NCBI GenBank assembly: GCA_018296165.2 | Contig: JACKQL020000094.1 | Span: 1 to 64,000 of the forward strand | DNA length: 64,000 nt | Reading direction: 5' to 3' | Source of the DNA: Termitomyces sp. T153 | Lineage: Eukaryota; Basidiomycota; Agaricomycetes; Agaricales; Lyophyllaceae | Shown: one piece after another, positions 46,366 through 58,730 of the stretch | How the letters are laid out: the number at the start of each line of letters is the position of its first letter | Numbering within the stretch: the stretch's first letter is position 1 | Notes under the pieces: model-generated | What the model was told of the DNA's origin: nothing | The model's database searches: none | What the model saw: only the letters and a program-made list of their open reading frames with translations | Translations under genes and position numbers: made by a program

Positions 46366-46690
46366 ATTTGGTTCTCAATGGAACCATCGAAGCATGTATT
46401 CACCTGTCCTTCTCCATCTCGAATCGTTCTTTTGATTTAAGCTATATACGACTTCCTGGTATCCGTTATGGGCCTCACATCACGGTGAACAGTACCAGTA
46501 CGGCGAATGACGTACATCAACATCCAAGGTGGTCAGATTATCTGCGCACTCATCGGAGGATGGGCATTGTTGTCCGTGGTAGATCCTGATGACAGCGCCG
46601 AGATTCTTGTTTCTCGACTTATACTGTATTTCTTGGTTCATTTGCTAGGATGTTGGAGTTTGCTTATCTGGGTGGATTATTCAGTCATGT
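46366..46690 (+). pseudogene. NCS1 permease relic
   Basis: Two conserved segments of an NCS1 (uracil/allantoin-type) transporter survive in different frames on the plus strand. VLNGTIEACIHLSFSISNRSF at 46366-46440 equals the family's VLNGSIGARLHISFPV. YINIQGGQIICALIGGWAL at 46510-46570 equals the intact gene's YVNIRRGQIICAVIGGWA. The 250 codons normally between them are missing. It is a decayed paralogue of the complete permease at 49642-51818, in the opposite orientation. Confidence 0.75.
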
Positions 46691-49641
46691 AATATGGGTG
46701 GCAGATGTCATTTCATGTTTATCTAGTTCAAGTCGGTGGCAGAAGGCGGTATCCTGGAGCCTGCTTGATAAGTACTTATTGGCTAGTACATAATTAAGGC
46801 AACCTCAACGTCCCTGAGGCTGAGGGTACCATCATAACTTACATCAAGTGTGTGACCACAAAAGTGGATTACTTATGTACTACAGCCATTTCATACCGTT
46901 TTCGTAGACCCCTTTGAGGTTGCTCTTGTTGAGTTGATTGGTAGATGGCCGCGCTTGCCGGAATTGGTTGAGGGCTGCGCTTGCCGGGATGTGTCGAGAA
47001 GTGGCAGTCTTGTCATGAACTCCTCGTACTCATCACTCACTAATGGCATCCGTCTTTCTTTTCTCTGCCTCATTTTTTGTCACTCCTAGACTTACCCTGA
47101 TTCTCTGTTTCTTCATATTGCAATTTTGTCTGACTTCATTCATATTTTATAGACAATTCATAGTTATAAAAATCAAGCTACTAGACTGTATTAGATGTAA
47201 GCATTAACACAGTGGTTTCCTTGCATTTGTCCAACCTCTAAATTTTTTTCAACTTTCTAATTGCCCTCATCTCTCTTATCATTGATCTCATTATTGATGT
47301 TATTTCTGTGTTCTAACCATGTCTCATGATACATGGCTAAGCCTATATAATATGTTTGTTTTCTTGTGTAGGCTATGAGTATACTATGTGCTGTTGTAAG
47401 CATGGTGTAACCAAGATCTAGGAATGAAATAACCAAGTAAAATGTTCATTTTCTTGTGTAGCTATGATTATACATGTCCTGGCAAGCATGGTGATTGGCA
47501 AGTAAACAAGGGAAACTCAAAGGGGTCAAGTTAAAGGGGTCTATCATTATAAAATGTGTTGTAAGGATTCTTGTGAAACAATAAATATGTATAGTTAGGT
47601 ACAAGCTAGTGGCTCAAAGAATTCATGGCCATCAGTATTTGAGAAGTAAGCCTGGAAGTTGCCATCAAGATCAGTAGCAGGGTTGAAAATATGATGAAGC
47701 TTAAGTTTCCTCACTCTCTCCCACACTGACATGTCATGTGTACTGGTCTGGACTTTTTAGAAAGTGTTGAACAAGCAATACTCAGGGTAGTGGAATTTGA
47801 AGCATAAGAAATTTCGACTTGGACTTACAAGTTTTTATAATACCTATAGCTAGAATACATCATCGTTCTGAGAGACCAAAAACTCATTTTTATTCAAATA
47901 ATGAAGACAATGTTATTAAGATAATAGAATTCAAACAGAACACTGTAAAACACTAGCTGTGTCAGCACAAATGAGGAACTTAACCTGGAATAAACAGAAG
48001 TCTATCAGAAGAGGGTGGTTTGTGTAGAAGAAAGTATGCCACAAAAGGTTGAACTGGCACATGTTAAAATAACATGCCCCACCTATCCAGCTTTCCAGAA
48101 TGCACATGGCCACATGTCACATTGTCACCCATCTAAATCAAGAATCAGCATAAACACTTCGGTCTTCATGTAGTCAATACATATTTTTGTTCTGGTTGTC
48201 AAGACCAAGATTACCAGGCAAAGGCATCTGCTCTTGCATGGGGAAGATGAAAGATTTGTGGATAGTATTGCAGTTTGGAGTTGTCTTATGTATATATATT
48301 TGCCAGGCCTATCAACAGTGCTCCTGACATCAGCTACTGTCTCATTACAGCATGCAGTTGTCATAAGCTTGATCCATTGATATCTGATATCCTTTGTATC
48401 TCTGTGATATCTAGCAGGCCACAAAGTCAACAAAATCTAGAAGATGTCCCAACAGCCAATGGCAAACAGAACAACTTGGAGTTAATTCCAACCAATTTGC
48501 TATCATAAGAGGGCCCAGGTGATGGCAGTTCCTTACAATGTTACTGATCAGCAAGTGGCATCTAACATATGAAGAAATACATACCATTGTCAGATGTGCA
48601 CTTTATTTTGCTTTGAGTTGATGATTGTATGCTGATTGATCCTCTACAATCAACTCTATAATCCCTTCAAGGTCATCTACCTGATCTCATAAAGCAGAGT
48701 CCTCCAGATCATCAGTCAGATGGAGATTCACTGAATCATAAGAGTTTGGTTAAGTAGCTGTCGAGAGTGAGTGAAGAGGACTCCAGAGATTTGGTAAGAT
48801 GGTGTGCATTGAATGTGCCATTGAAGCTAGATTGAAATCCTCAGTCTGCTGGGCTGTGGCCTGTGATGCACCAGATTACCATCTTTCTTTCAGGATAACC
48901 TTCTTCACTTCCTATTTCAGTTGAGGTGTTATCGGTGGATACACCCAAGTGGTGTCAATATCTGGACCATATCTCATCAGGACCTATACCAACTGCAAAG
49001 AATTATTTCAAAAGTCATGGGTGAAAGGGGTCCTTTCTGAGAGTGTGATCTGAGATGATCTCCAAGAGAAATGACAAGATGGATGTGTTATGCAACCGGA
49101 AGCGGTTTAGGATGGAAGCCATAGCACACAGATAATCAGTGGATGCGACGGGCCTGTTTGGTTTGGTAGGTGTGATCTGGCCGTCCTGATAGGATCAACG
49201 GCAGTGAAGGGTTTATCATCACGGGTGGCCTGACATTATTTGTGTATGTTTTATGCCAGGCCCGGTTGTCGGAGTATTTCAAATTAATATTACAAATCAA
49301 TCAACATCGTATACTCCAGTAGGATTTATCCTCAACCACGAAGTTAAGACCTGGGTAGGAGGCTAGGGGGAGTATGTCACATACACTAGTTCTGTCTTTT
49401 GAGCCTGATCCTTTTGCTAAATCTCTCTGCTGATTGTTGCATCCCATTGCGCCATCAAGTATGCTATCCGCCAAGACCTGTATGTGACGTGAGGATCTCG
49501 AACTGAGCCGCAAGGTCAAGCGACAGTTTCCAAATCCAGACAAATCTTTGAAAGGCTGTTATCTAGCCATTTGAAAGGATCTGCTCCTGAATCAACCGGC
49601 GCAGACATTTTACCTACTCTTCTCACTTTCAATTAAGAAGC
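46691..49641. other. AT-rich intergenic region, 2.95 kb
   Basis: No gene is supported. A 60-codon charged minus-strand frame (47073-46891, RKERRMPLVSDEYEEF) and a 102-codon minus-strand frame (48433-48125) have no recognised family. 47357-47400 and 47442-47495 are imperfect direct repeats (TTTTCTTGTGTAG then CTATGA and GCATGGTG). The low CpG content of 47.1-48.9 kb suggests old transposon debris. Confidence 0.35.
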
Positions 49642-51818
49642 TTATGCCGTGACCACCTCCCTTTTCTCCTCATCGCCATTCAAATCACTCGATGATGTCC
49701 TTTGATCCACAAGGATCAACCTATCCACAAATGTCTCCTTCGCGGGCCAGAAAGTCGATAGGCTCCAGAATATAATTAACGCTGAAAAAAACTACATGCA
49801 CGCGCCCAATGAGTTTATGTGAGTTCAATGAGAATGAGTGCATAGTCAACGACGCACTCCATAAAGCCAAGCAATATCGAAAAGGTGCAGGGCACGTCCA
49901 ACATTGATCCTGGGGTTGATGTTCCCGATGAGCCCGGGCATGGTCGGCAGAACAGAACACAGGAGAGTTACTACAGCCCTCCAGTTCTATGCACGATGAT
50001 TGTCACTGATTGGTTTGATCGGTATAGAAAAATGGCGTACAATGCCGTTCCAGTACCTGTACCTCCCATGAGGGTAGTACATCGCAGGAACATCGACGTT
50101 GCCTTTATGAACAAGCCAATACTGTAAAGGCATCAGTATAATGTTTGAAGCAAGTCACAGTAAACACTAACGTCTGCGACCATGCTACATGCAAATAAGA
50201 ATGAACATCGAAGATGTAAGCAAGACACAACACAAAACACTCACATTCCCGCAAATGGCCCGAGGAAAACTGTATACCCACTCATAAAATTCAAAAACCC
50301 AGGCGCAGTCGCCAATATCTCCCAGGGACAAATTGCCCAGCCGCCAATGACCGCACAAATAATCTGACCTCTCCTAATATTGACATATTTCGGGGACAGT
50401 GCCATGAGGTCATTCGCAGCGCTCAGACTATTTGCTCCAATGTTGGTTCCGATGATTGAGATGAAGAAGCTGAGTGCGGCAAAGAAGGATAGCGCTCTGT
50501 TGTCCCAATGGTCAATCAGACGGAGGGGATCCCAGAGGACTTCTCCATAGATAAATTCTGCTGCCGAAGTGACAGCGATGCCTGGAAAAATCAATGTCAG
50601 CAGAATGGATTTAGGACATGCGTACAGCGTACCTACAAAACCGACGAGAGTGAAAGTGACAGGAATGATCAGAATCTGCACAAATTGTCTGCGAAGAAAA
50701 TTAGAAGAAAATTCGGGTAGATTTTTGAAATTGACGTACGCGCGCTCGTTCTTTGCATACCTCTATCAAAGGCTTGAACATCCTAAAGTAACGTTCTCGA
50801 AACAGCCACGTACTGTAAAGTCAGGAATGTTGATTGAAAGCGTACAGACGTTGCCTAAGCTGCTGTTGAGCGCACTGAGCCATGCCCATGCAAGTGCACT
50901 TCCATTTGACATGCTTTGGGTAAGTGGACCCTGGTTCGGAGCCAAGCTCTTACTAGATGGAACTCTAACCATAGCCCAGATGAGAATCGCAAGCCACGAA
51001 CAAGGGACAATGACGGATTTAGCAGTGAAGAAATGCCTGATCTTTCGAGGCGAAATGAGGAGAAATGGAAGCTGGAAAAGCCAGGAAAGGAAATAGCACA
51101 TCATGTCTATAGGTAAAATGATTATCGGAGAGCAGGAGTGATTTTTAGGTACGAACCTCTTGTAGTGACAGGTGACAATGCAGAAAGATGGTTTGACATG
51201 CGCGCAGTTGAAGGCCATATAGCCTTAAGCATCTGATAGATACATTCTGAGCCAGTATAGGTCTAGAGATAGGCCAACGAATGTTGAACACGATCAAAGG
51301 TGAAGGACTTGAAAAATACCTGGATGCCAAACCAAAACATGGCAAGGACAACTCTGCTGATTACGCTGAAATAGCTAAACCAAAAGCCAAAAGAGGAACG
51401 AGTGAGAACAGGGAAGCTGATGTGAAGACGTGCTCCGATAGATCCATTTAGAACCATCACGATCTTGAAAAGGACAACTGAAACATGATCCAATGAAGAT
51501 ATTGGTCGTACATACGGCAATAAGGAAGTAGCCAACTGCGATGGCAACCAAAGCTTGTCTCCTGGGGGCATATGAGATGATATAGGGGTATAGGGTGACA
51601 CCATACCAGGTCAAACCAATTGCAAGCATAGAACTAGCAGACTGCCACATCGCAACTTGAGTGGCATCGGACACCCAGTAGGAGATAAAGTTCCATGCAG
51701 TCCAGATTCTCTCTGAAGGAGGGACAGGATCCATATCTTGATTGCTCCAGGGGCCAAAAGTGCTTTCGCCCGGTGGGAGGGCCCATGTTTTGGGATCTAG
51801 AAAGTTTGGGACATGCAT
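49642..51818 (-). CDS. NCS1 family permease (uracil/allantoin/uridine type)
   Basis: Plasma-membrane symporter for a nucleobase or related compound (NCS1, Fur-type); the exact substrate is not readable. On the minus strand from MHVPNFLDPKTW (51818), with about nine introns. The N-terminal DMDPVPPSERIWT and WNFISYWVSDATQ precede TM1. Then follow VLNGSIGARLHISFPV, MMCYFLSWLFQLPFLLISP, FFTAKSVIVPCSWLAILIWA, ALAWAWLSALNSSLG, NIPDFT, FTLVGFVGIAVTSAAEFIYG, GTNIGANSLSAANDL, NIRRGQIICAVIGGWA, SGYTVFLGPFAG, then IMVADYWLVHKG, YPHGRYRYWNGINWRA, LLCSVLPTMPGLIGNIN and a final FFSALIIFWSLSTF helix. It ends at 49642 with a short charged tail. All twelve helices expected are represented. Its N-terminus may include an extra upstream exon. 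The last introns are clear: after VAD, after NGI and after AWLYG. Confidence 0.85.
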
Positions 51819-52262
51819 CGAGATGGGAGTTGAAGTTGAGATATGCCGCTGTTTCTTCGACTGCGTCTTGCACTAAATTATGCAGAATCTTCAATGCATG
51901 CAGACTTAGGGGGAAAAACATGTGGGATCAGATGTAGGGAGACAGGTTGGACTTGATTCGCGTAGTCGAGAAGAACCGGCCAAGTCGGAAAGTTATGTCA
52001 CGTACAGCGCAAAGAAGATAGCAAGTATAGCTGGAAGATGTTTCTCTTGGAAAAATGGAAACAGAAGCCTGTCTGGAAGAAGCACTTTCCATCCCTCTTT
52101 CCATTAGAAATGGCCATAACAGGTTTGGCTGGGAAATCATGACACGCGATCAGGTGATCGAGCTCAAGTGGCGGCCAGCAACTTTAGCGCCCTCGACGTC
52201 GCGGCCATGCATTCCGATGCGTTCGACGTGGTCCCTTTCGATGTGCGTCGTGTTTTGTTTCC
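51819..52262. promoter_or_regulatory. Divergent promoter region
   Basis: The 444 bases between the start codons of the permease (minus) and the kinase (plus) must hold both promoters and any 5' exon of the permease. I recognise no specific operator. Confidence 0.4.
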
Positions 52263-54175
52263 ATGACGCCTGAACCGACAGATCTGCAGGACATCAAGGG
52301 CGAGTGGAAGAAGCTGGGCGCAGGGTCGTTTGGCAACGTCTACAAGGGTAAATTGGTTTCTCAGCGGGCTGTGCGTCGCTGACATTCGCAGGGAACTATC
52401 TGGGCATCGAGGTTGCCATCAAAGAGGTCCTGCCGTCCAAGGACTACGACGTCGCCAAGTACTTTGAGCGAGAATGGCGGCTCATGAAGGAGTGCCGCCA
52501 TCCGAACATCTGTCTCTTCATCGGCCTCAGCCGTGCGCCAGCCCCCGATGCCCGCATTTTCATCGTCTCCGAGTTCGTCGACAGCGGCAACGTCCGCCTT
52601 TATATCCACGACAAGGCCAAGCCCTTTCCCTGGCGTCTTCGCATGTCCTTTGCTACCGACGTCGCCCGCGCCCTCGCCTACCTCCACGCCCGCAAATGCA
52701 TCCACCGCGATCTCAAGGGCGAGAACCTCCTTGTCACATCCAACGCCCGTCTCAAGGTCACCGACTTTGGCTTTGCACGCATCGCCGCCCGCAACGAGGA
52801 AGAGTCCAAACGCCTCACCTTCTGCGGTACAGACGCGTACATGTCCCCCGAGATCCTTCTTGGCGAAGAGTTTGATCTCCCCACCGATATATTTTCCCTT
52901 GGTATCATCTTTTGTGAGATCGCTGCCAGGCATCTTGCAGACGACACTCACTTCAAGCGCCACCCTCCCACTTTTGGCATCGACGTCGACGAAGTCCATC
53001 GTCTCGCTAGCCCTGATTGCCCTCCGGATTTCTTGGCCTTGTGCATTGAATGCCTCAACACCGACCCCTCCAAGCGTCCAACCACGCGCGACATCCTCGA
53101 ACGTCTTCGCGTCATCGAAGCCGAAGTCGCTGCCCGACCCAGCGAGGACGAAGAGGCCCATGTAGGCAGCATCAAGTTCCTCACTGGTGGCAAACGGCCT
53201 GCTGGTAATCCTCGTATACCCAGCTTCGGAATGGGTGTAGGCAAAGATATCCGGCACAACGACTCGGCATCAGATGATGAAAGCGACGAAGAACTCTGGG
53301 AAGCGCTTTCCAACATTGGATCATGTTCCATGGCAAGCGGTATGTCTCCCCGACTATTTGTCACCCTCACACTCCTAAGTACCTCACAGACCAGCCTCTC
53401 ATCGACAGCACCCCATCCCGCACATCCGAATCCAGAACAACCGTCATCCTCTCGCACCCCGCCCAGCCCTCAGCGACACCCGTCCCCTCAGTCTCCTCTC
53501 TCCTCACCATCCAACCCTCTCCCGACCTAAACGACACTCTCGACCCTCTCCCACCCGTCAGCACCCCGTCGCACCCCACATTCGACGCGCCCAAGCCTGC
53601 CATCGCCGACGACCCCTTCAACTCCAACTCCATTTTGACCACTGCCTCTCTCGACTCCTACCTCACCGCCTCATCCGCCGCCGCCGCCGCCTCCTGCTTT
53701 TCCAGCACACTCGCGACCCAAGGCGACTCCACCGTCCACTCGCCCCTCGTTCACCGCTTCACGCTGCACAAACCCGGCGCCAAGCCCAACAACGTCGCCA
53801 GGCGCACTGGAAGCATTTCTCCAAGCCAGAGTCACGGTGATGTCTCAGCACATTGGAATCCTTTACTTTTGTTCTCCAGCGGACTGTTGATGTATAAATG
53901 CGATGTATGCACTAAACGCCTGGGGTGGAAACCGATTCTTGTGTGTGATGACTGCGACTTGAGGTGAATTTCCTTTTCTCCTTCAAATTGATGATACTCA
54001 CCAACAAGTGTTCAGGTGCCATGTTAAATGCGGTGAAAATGCGCCTCACAACTGCGGACAGCAGCAGCAGCAACCTGATTTGTTTGCCATCTCGCCTCTA
54101 TCGCGTGTCGGGCAAAGTGCATCAAACGGCGCGATCATTACAATGACCCAGTCCTTGGGTCCCGTTAGACATTGA
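52263..54175 (+). CDS. Protein kinase (TKL-like) with C-terminal C1 domain
   Basis: Signalling kinase, 588 residues. Exons 52263-52347, 52392-53339, 53390-53963, 54016-54175 with consistent phases. The kinase domain covers about residues 13-275: glycine loop GAGSFGNVYKG (19-29), Lys39 in VAIKEV, HRDLKGEN with catalytic Asp135, DFGFAR with Asp153, and MSPEI in place of the usual APE, so the family's APE motif is slightly changed. HRDLKGEN and the Leu/Gly-rich loops resemble tyrosine-kinase-like kinases common in mushrooms. A Ser/Pro/Thr-rich linker (about 345-460) leads to a C1-type zinc domain at about 465-549: HRFTLH, CDVC, CDDC, CHVKC, HNC. This suggests membrane or diacylglycerol binding (inference). 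No transmembrane segment. The first exon starts at the first ATG and has only 12 residues before the kinase domain, so a longer N-terminus from an upstream exon is possible. Confidence 0.85.
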
Positions 54176-55056
54176 GACTAAGGACTTCTTCCTCTCGTCT
54201 CTCCTTTTACGTATCTTTATTGGTATTGGATCGATACATCCATGACAAACCTTGTTACCCTTCGCAATTCACGGTCCACATACGATACAATCCCTTTTTC
54301 TTCCAACCATTGTCATTCATTCTCGAACTCTGCATTGAACGACTGTCATATACCACATTCCATGTATTTCTTTCAGTATTACCTACAATACGATGAACAC
54401 GATGAACAGTAATGGTAACATCAATAAAATCCGAATCGCAATGTACCATTCGAGTTACAGAGTCCACGAATACGTACATGCAAGAACCGCATGCAAGAAC
54501 CGTTCAAAGCCCGATCGCACAGTATGCCGAAAATTGAGCCAAATGTCATGTGCTCTGATTTTTTCTGGGATTTGAACCCAGGGCACATTTACGAAAGCGT
54601 GGTTCAAATGAGCTTGTGTGGGCTTTTGGGAAGACTTGAATCAGCTGTAATATCAATGAAAAGCTCCAGTGCACACCACTGATGTCCACAAATGTATCTA
54701 TGGATCGCACAACAATAATAGGGACTTGAATTGACCAGAAGGCTGTCGGCTTGGGTGCTCTCTTTACCTCTTTTTTGAGCCTGGGCTCGAAACTTTCTCT
54801 TATGTTTCTAACCTTGTCATTGATTCTAAGTAATCAAGTTGGGATTGCGGTCGGATTTAAAGATTAGATATTCTATCGATATACGAAAGCGGAGTGTAAT
54901 ACTGTTTGTGAGGGTAATGTTAAGGTAAGTAAGTGAATTTCTAGGGGGTAATCGGGGTGACAGGCAACCCCATGCTGTAGTGAGTCCCTCCTCCAATGTG
55001 TACCACAGATTAAATCTGAGGAGCACGGGAAATAGGTGCCAGGCACGAGGAAGTGC
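54176..55056. other. Intergenic, convergent 3' ends
   Basis: 880 bases between the kinase and the GTP/GDP carrier genes. No coding frame is supported. A tRNA T-arm-like string (54565-54582) was examined and rejected. Confidence 0.4.
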
Positions 55057-56251
55057 TTAGACATAGTTGGCAAAGAAAGGTATAAGCGATTGCGCGAGTG
55101 TGTAGCTGAACACAAGTTTCGGCCCTACCACGAGAATCTACGTGTCATATGGATTAGTTAGCGGTCCCAAACACAGCGCAGAAGAAACTTACCTTGGGTG
55201 TCAACCCCTTGAAGAATGCCGTCACACCCTCATTTTTAATAAGTTCACTGACAACCTTCAACCCGTGCACTTTATGCTCGAAATTCGCGTTCTGTATCCT
55301 CGTTTTCACAACATCAAGGGGTGCAGCGACGGTAATAGACGCCACAGCGCCTGCGACAGATGCGATGAAGTTTTGTGTCCAGGTGGCTTTGGAGTAGTCG
55401 GATACGCCGAGGATGTAGTCTTTTGTGAAGGCAGAAGCGCCGAAGAGCTGTATGAGTAAACCTGTGAATCTCAGTATAAGCAAGGAGGGGGAGAAAGCGT
55501 ACGGAAAAAGATCCAGGGGCGTTACGTGCCATTGTCCAACCCCAACCGCGGTAGAGTGTCGTTCCCTCCTCAAGGAAGATGCGCACGACTCCGCGCCCGC
55601 GGAATGCTTCAGGATTCACTTGACGCTTAATCTTGAGCGCGTCAAGTGGGAGTAGAACCACTTCTCCGATCCCTGTCAAACTACCCATACACACGCGTCA
55701 GGTCACCCTAGATTCTTCTAACCTGATGAAGGACTAACCTTCCAGCGGTAGCTTGCATCATAAGCTTCCCCTTCCTCTCTCCAAACGTATTAGTGAAATT
55801 CGTCTTGTAGTGTTTGTTAATGATATCATTAAACCAAGGCTGCCCGCCGAACTTGTACACGCGCTGTGCAACTTTATAGCCTGCTGCGTAGCCTAAACCT
55901 GGAAAGAGAGAAAGGAGTTTACGAGAGAGTGTGGCGCTGGAGGCCTCTCGGAATATGATGGGAGATAGGGTTGAGAAGGATACCTGGGGAAAATAGGTAT
56001 GTGTGTAAGCCGAGATAACATCCAAAAAAAACATTCAGGGTATAACCTACCTTAGCCTTGTTGCTCATCAACCGTTTTGCGACCGTGTCGACGGGATGGA
56101 ATATCAACAGCTCAGCAATACCTACAATACCATTCACAAATCAATTAAGTATATGCCTTTCCCAGAAAAGAAGCTACTTGCCAGATGTCCCAGATCCGAG
56201 AACTCTGGCAGTACCAGATTCGTTGCCTTTGCCTGTCGGTGCTGGAGACAT
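55057..56251 (-). CDS. GGC1: Mitochondrial GTP/GDP carrier
   Basis: Inner-membrane antiporter exchanging GTP for GDP, linked in yeast to mitochondrial iron balance. Six exons on the minus strand: 56251-56182, 56121-56051, 55983-55739, 55680-55503, 55447-55193, 55137-55057, giving 299 residues, equal to the size of yeast Ggc1. The three carrier signatures are present in order: HPVDTVAKR, LPLDALKIKR and APLDVVKTR. Also conserved are LFPGLGYAAGYKV, RVYKFGGQPWF, GIGEVVLLPLD, NPEAFRGRG, YRGWGWTMARNAPG, FFKGLTPK and AQSLIPFF. The first intron uses GC-AG splicing (donor GCAAGT); the others are GT-AG. Frame intact. It lies tail-to-tail with the kinase gene. Confidence 0.93.
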
Positions 56252-57640
56252 TTTTTTTGCTACTGCTGCTATTGAGACAGGAAGGGGAAGGGGAAGGGGA
56301 AGGGTTCGAAAGGTTTCCTTATAGCCAGCAGGTGTGTTGTGCGCTGGAATTGCCGTTCGTGTATATTTTCCTTCATTCAAATTTTAGAAGGTTCTGCATA
56401 ATAAGTGTATACAAAGCCACGCGGTTTCAAGCGCCAATCCCGGACCGTCCGTTGTAACGACTTGCAAACGGTGCCTTGTGCGAGCTCACTACACAGGATA
56501 TGTACCATAAGACGAATGCAATTACTGTATTTCAATCAACGAGGTACAGATATATAATAAGCATCTAGAATAAGGTTCATCATAATGCCTCGACCCTCGT
56601 TCAATAACTGCCATAAGACGACATATGTGACATTTGCACTGCGAAAACTTCTTTTTACACCCTCCCCTCTAACCATGGGGGAAACACTAAGAAAAGTAAC
56701 CGCTTAGTATAGCCTCCATTTAAAAAGAGTCGTCGTAATAGTATGAGATGCCACTTGAACATTGCCACTTGAACTATGTATCTGCTATCCTAATTCGATA
56801 CTTATACGGCGAAATCTTCAGGATGGAGCTGGATCCAGTCTATAAAACCAGTTGACCAACGGCAAAATAGACAATAATTCTTTAGAGCCCAAAATCCATT
56901 AAGTATTCACCATCCAATTTTAAGGTTCGGCCACGGTTTGAAGCAGGGCGTGTAGAACCCTGAGGAACAAAAACAGGTCTATGAGACCAATATGGTTCAA
57001 AGCCCCGTGTCAGTGAGGTAATCAAATATATGACAACTGGTTTCGAGGTCTACGAAGTAGACGAGGTTTTTCTACTTGATTATGCGCTCAAAAATGTCCG
57101 CAATTTTTGTTCCCACGTGATCGATGTGCTAAAAATTATTGCCCAACTCCTCCATCTACACCAGATCTTGCTACCTCTAGTGTTTCCACTGCTGATTAAG
57201 CACCAGAACCTGCTACTTACCCTGCTGCATCTGCTCTGATCACTAGTGCTACCAACTCTCAGCCTCTATTATATCTGTTCTCTGATATTTTTAATTGCTA
57301 CATCCCATCCAACACTCAGATATCTACCTGCTATCCGCTTGTCCGCACTTTTTGCTCCCTTCCGGCTATCTTTTCCGGCTAATGTTGTTGTCCGCACTTT
57401 TTGCTCCCTTTCAGCTTTGTTTTCCCTCTTTTTATGTTTTTTCTTTTTTTCTTTTCTTCTTCTTTTTCTTTTCTTTTTTTGTTCTTTTCTTCTTCTTCTT
57501 TTTTTTCTTTTCTTCTTCTTCTTTTTTTTGTTTTTTATATCTTTTCTTTTCATATATTTTATATTTGCATTTTTTGACATGACTTAATGTTCTTCTATCT
57601 ATTGCACTACATATGTTCACTGATTTGTGTTTAATGATTT
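56252..57640. other. Intergenic with a polypyrimidine tract
   Basis: 1.4 kb upstream of GGC1. The first few hundred bases hold its promoter. A simple polypyrimidine stretch (mainly T with CTT repeats) fills 57420-57545, next to two copies of CCGCACTTTTTGCTCCCTT at about 57343 and 57392. Open frames over the tract are artefacts of low complexity. Confidence 0.5.
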
Positions 57641-57704
57641 GGAGGGTATGGCTGGATTCAAGGTCTATTTTATCATCTGTATGGCTTTTGTCAATCTGTA
57701 TCTA

Positions 57705-58015
57705 TGTTGTGGAACAATTTTGTTCCAACATTTAATCACATAATATTCTCATGTGCTAATCATGGGCATGTGATTAAATTTTTATGACTATAGTCAATAT
57801 TACTATATTAATATTTTGATGTCTATCTATGCTAAATGGAAGCTGAGATCACATCCACATATACACCATGATAGACCTAGTGAATAAAGAATAAAATATA
57901 TATGTTGTGTAACAATCTTTGCTCCAACAACTGATTGCATAATCTTTTCATGTGCTAAGTATGGTGTGAGATTGAACTTATGCACCTGTGTGAGATTGAA
58001 CTTATGCACCTATTC
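57705..58015. repeat. Diverged direct repeats, 200-base spacing, plus a 24-base tandem
   Basis: A block GTTGTGGAACAATTTTGTTCCAAC with CATGTGCTAATCATGGGCATGTGA (from 57705) recurs in changed form at 57903 (GTTGTGTAACAATCTTTGCTCC, then CATGTGCTAAGTATGG). At about 57963-58010, GTGTGAGATTGAACTTATGC is present twice in tandem. AT-rich and low in CpG; probably transposon debris. Confidence 0.6.
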
Positions 58016-58089
58016 AGTGTGAACAGTTAATCTTACTATATGCCCTGAACATCACAGGGGAAGCCAACACAGAGCATGGTCAAAATTAT

Positions 58090-58460
58090 GTATGATAATA
58101 TTGTTGACTGAAAGAGGTTCGATTAGTGATCATCTAGAAAATTTCTGGTTACATACAGATTCTCCATGTCAGTCTTGTGGAAAGAATCTTATAAGGGTCT
58201 TCCAATTCTTGCACACACCACCTTTGCTGTATTTTGATGTATTGTCTGTCAACATTCATATCAATGATAGTGTATGTATATCCGCTGTTGACACATTGAA
58301 AACATATGTGTATAAGTTAAAGGGTGTGGATAAGAACAATGATGTATGGTACCATGATGGACTGACAGGACACCAAATGATCAAATATAATGGACCATTA
58401 AATATGTCTGTATCTGGAACTAAGATAGCTACATTGGCTATATATGTACGTTTGGACTGA
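58090..58460 (+). pseudogene. Remnant of a transposon-associated ORF
   Basis: A 122-codon frame with CQSCGKN, FDVLSVNIHIND, VYKLKGV, DVWYHDGLTGHQM and a final ATLAIYVRL. The order CxxC, a hydrophobic middle, then WYHDG recalls the C-terminal part of ubiquitin-protease-like proteins repeatedly found with large DNA transposons of mushrooms (from memory, not certain). It lacks a catalytic N-terminal part and starts abruptly, so it is a fragment. Confidence 0.4.
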
Positions 58461-58730
58461 ATATATTGTAATTTTCCCAATTAGACCTCGGACTTGCCGT
58501 GCGCCGCAACGGCCCATACTCAACAGTGATTATTTGGAAAGGGCAATCTGACCTGTCACATTGGCGCAGGGTTATTGAAATTTTCGAAGCGGCTGATGTT
58601 CTAAGCTTAAAGAGCAACCAGAAGACTCGAACCTCTTACCGAGTAGCATCATCAGGTAAAGGAAAAGGTTAATGGTGAACAGGTACGTCGTCCCAGCACC
58701 AATGAGTTCCATCAGCACGGTTGTTGACTG

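Noticed and set aside
49301..49543. 80-codon minus-strand frame upstream of the permease 3' end
   Set aside because: No family features and no transcription signals; likely chance.
54565..54582. T-arm-like string CTGGGATTTGAACCCAGG, suggesting a minus-strand tRNA gene
   Set aside because: No A box, anticodon arm or 7-base acceptor pairing could be found upstream on the minus strand.
57246..57587. 113-codon plus-strand frame and its Lys-rich antisense frame
   Set aside because: Both are translations of a polypyrimidine tract (Phe/Leu-rich one way, Lys/Arg/Glu-rich the other).
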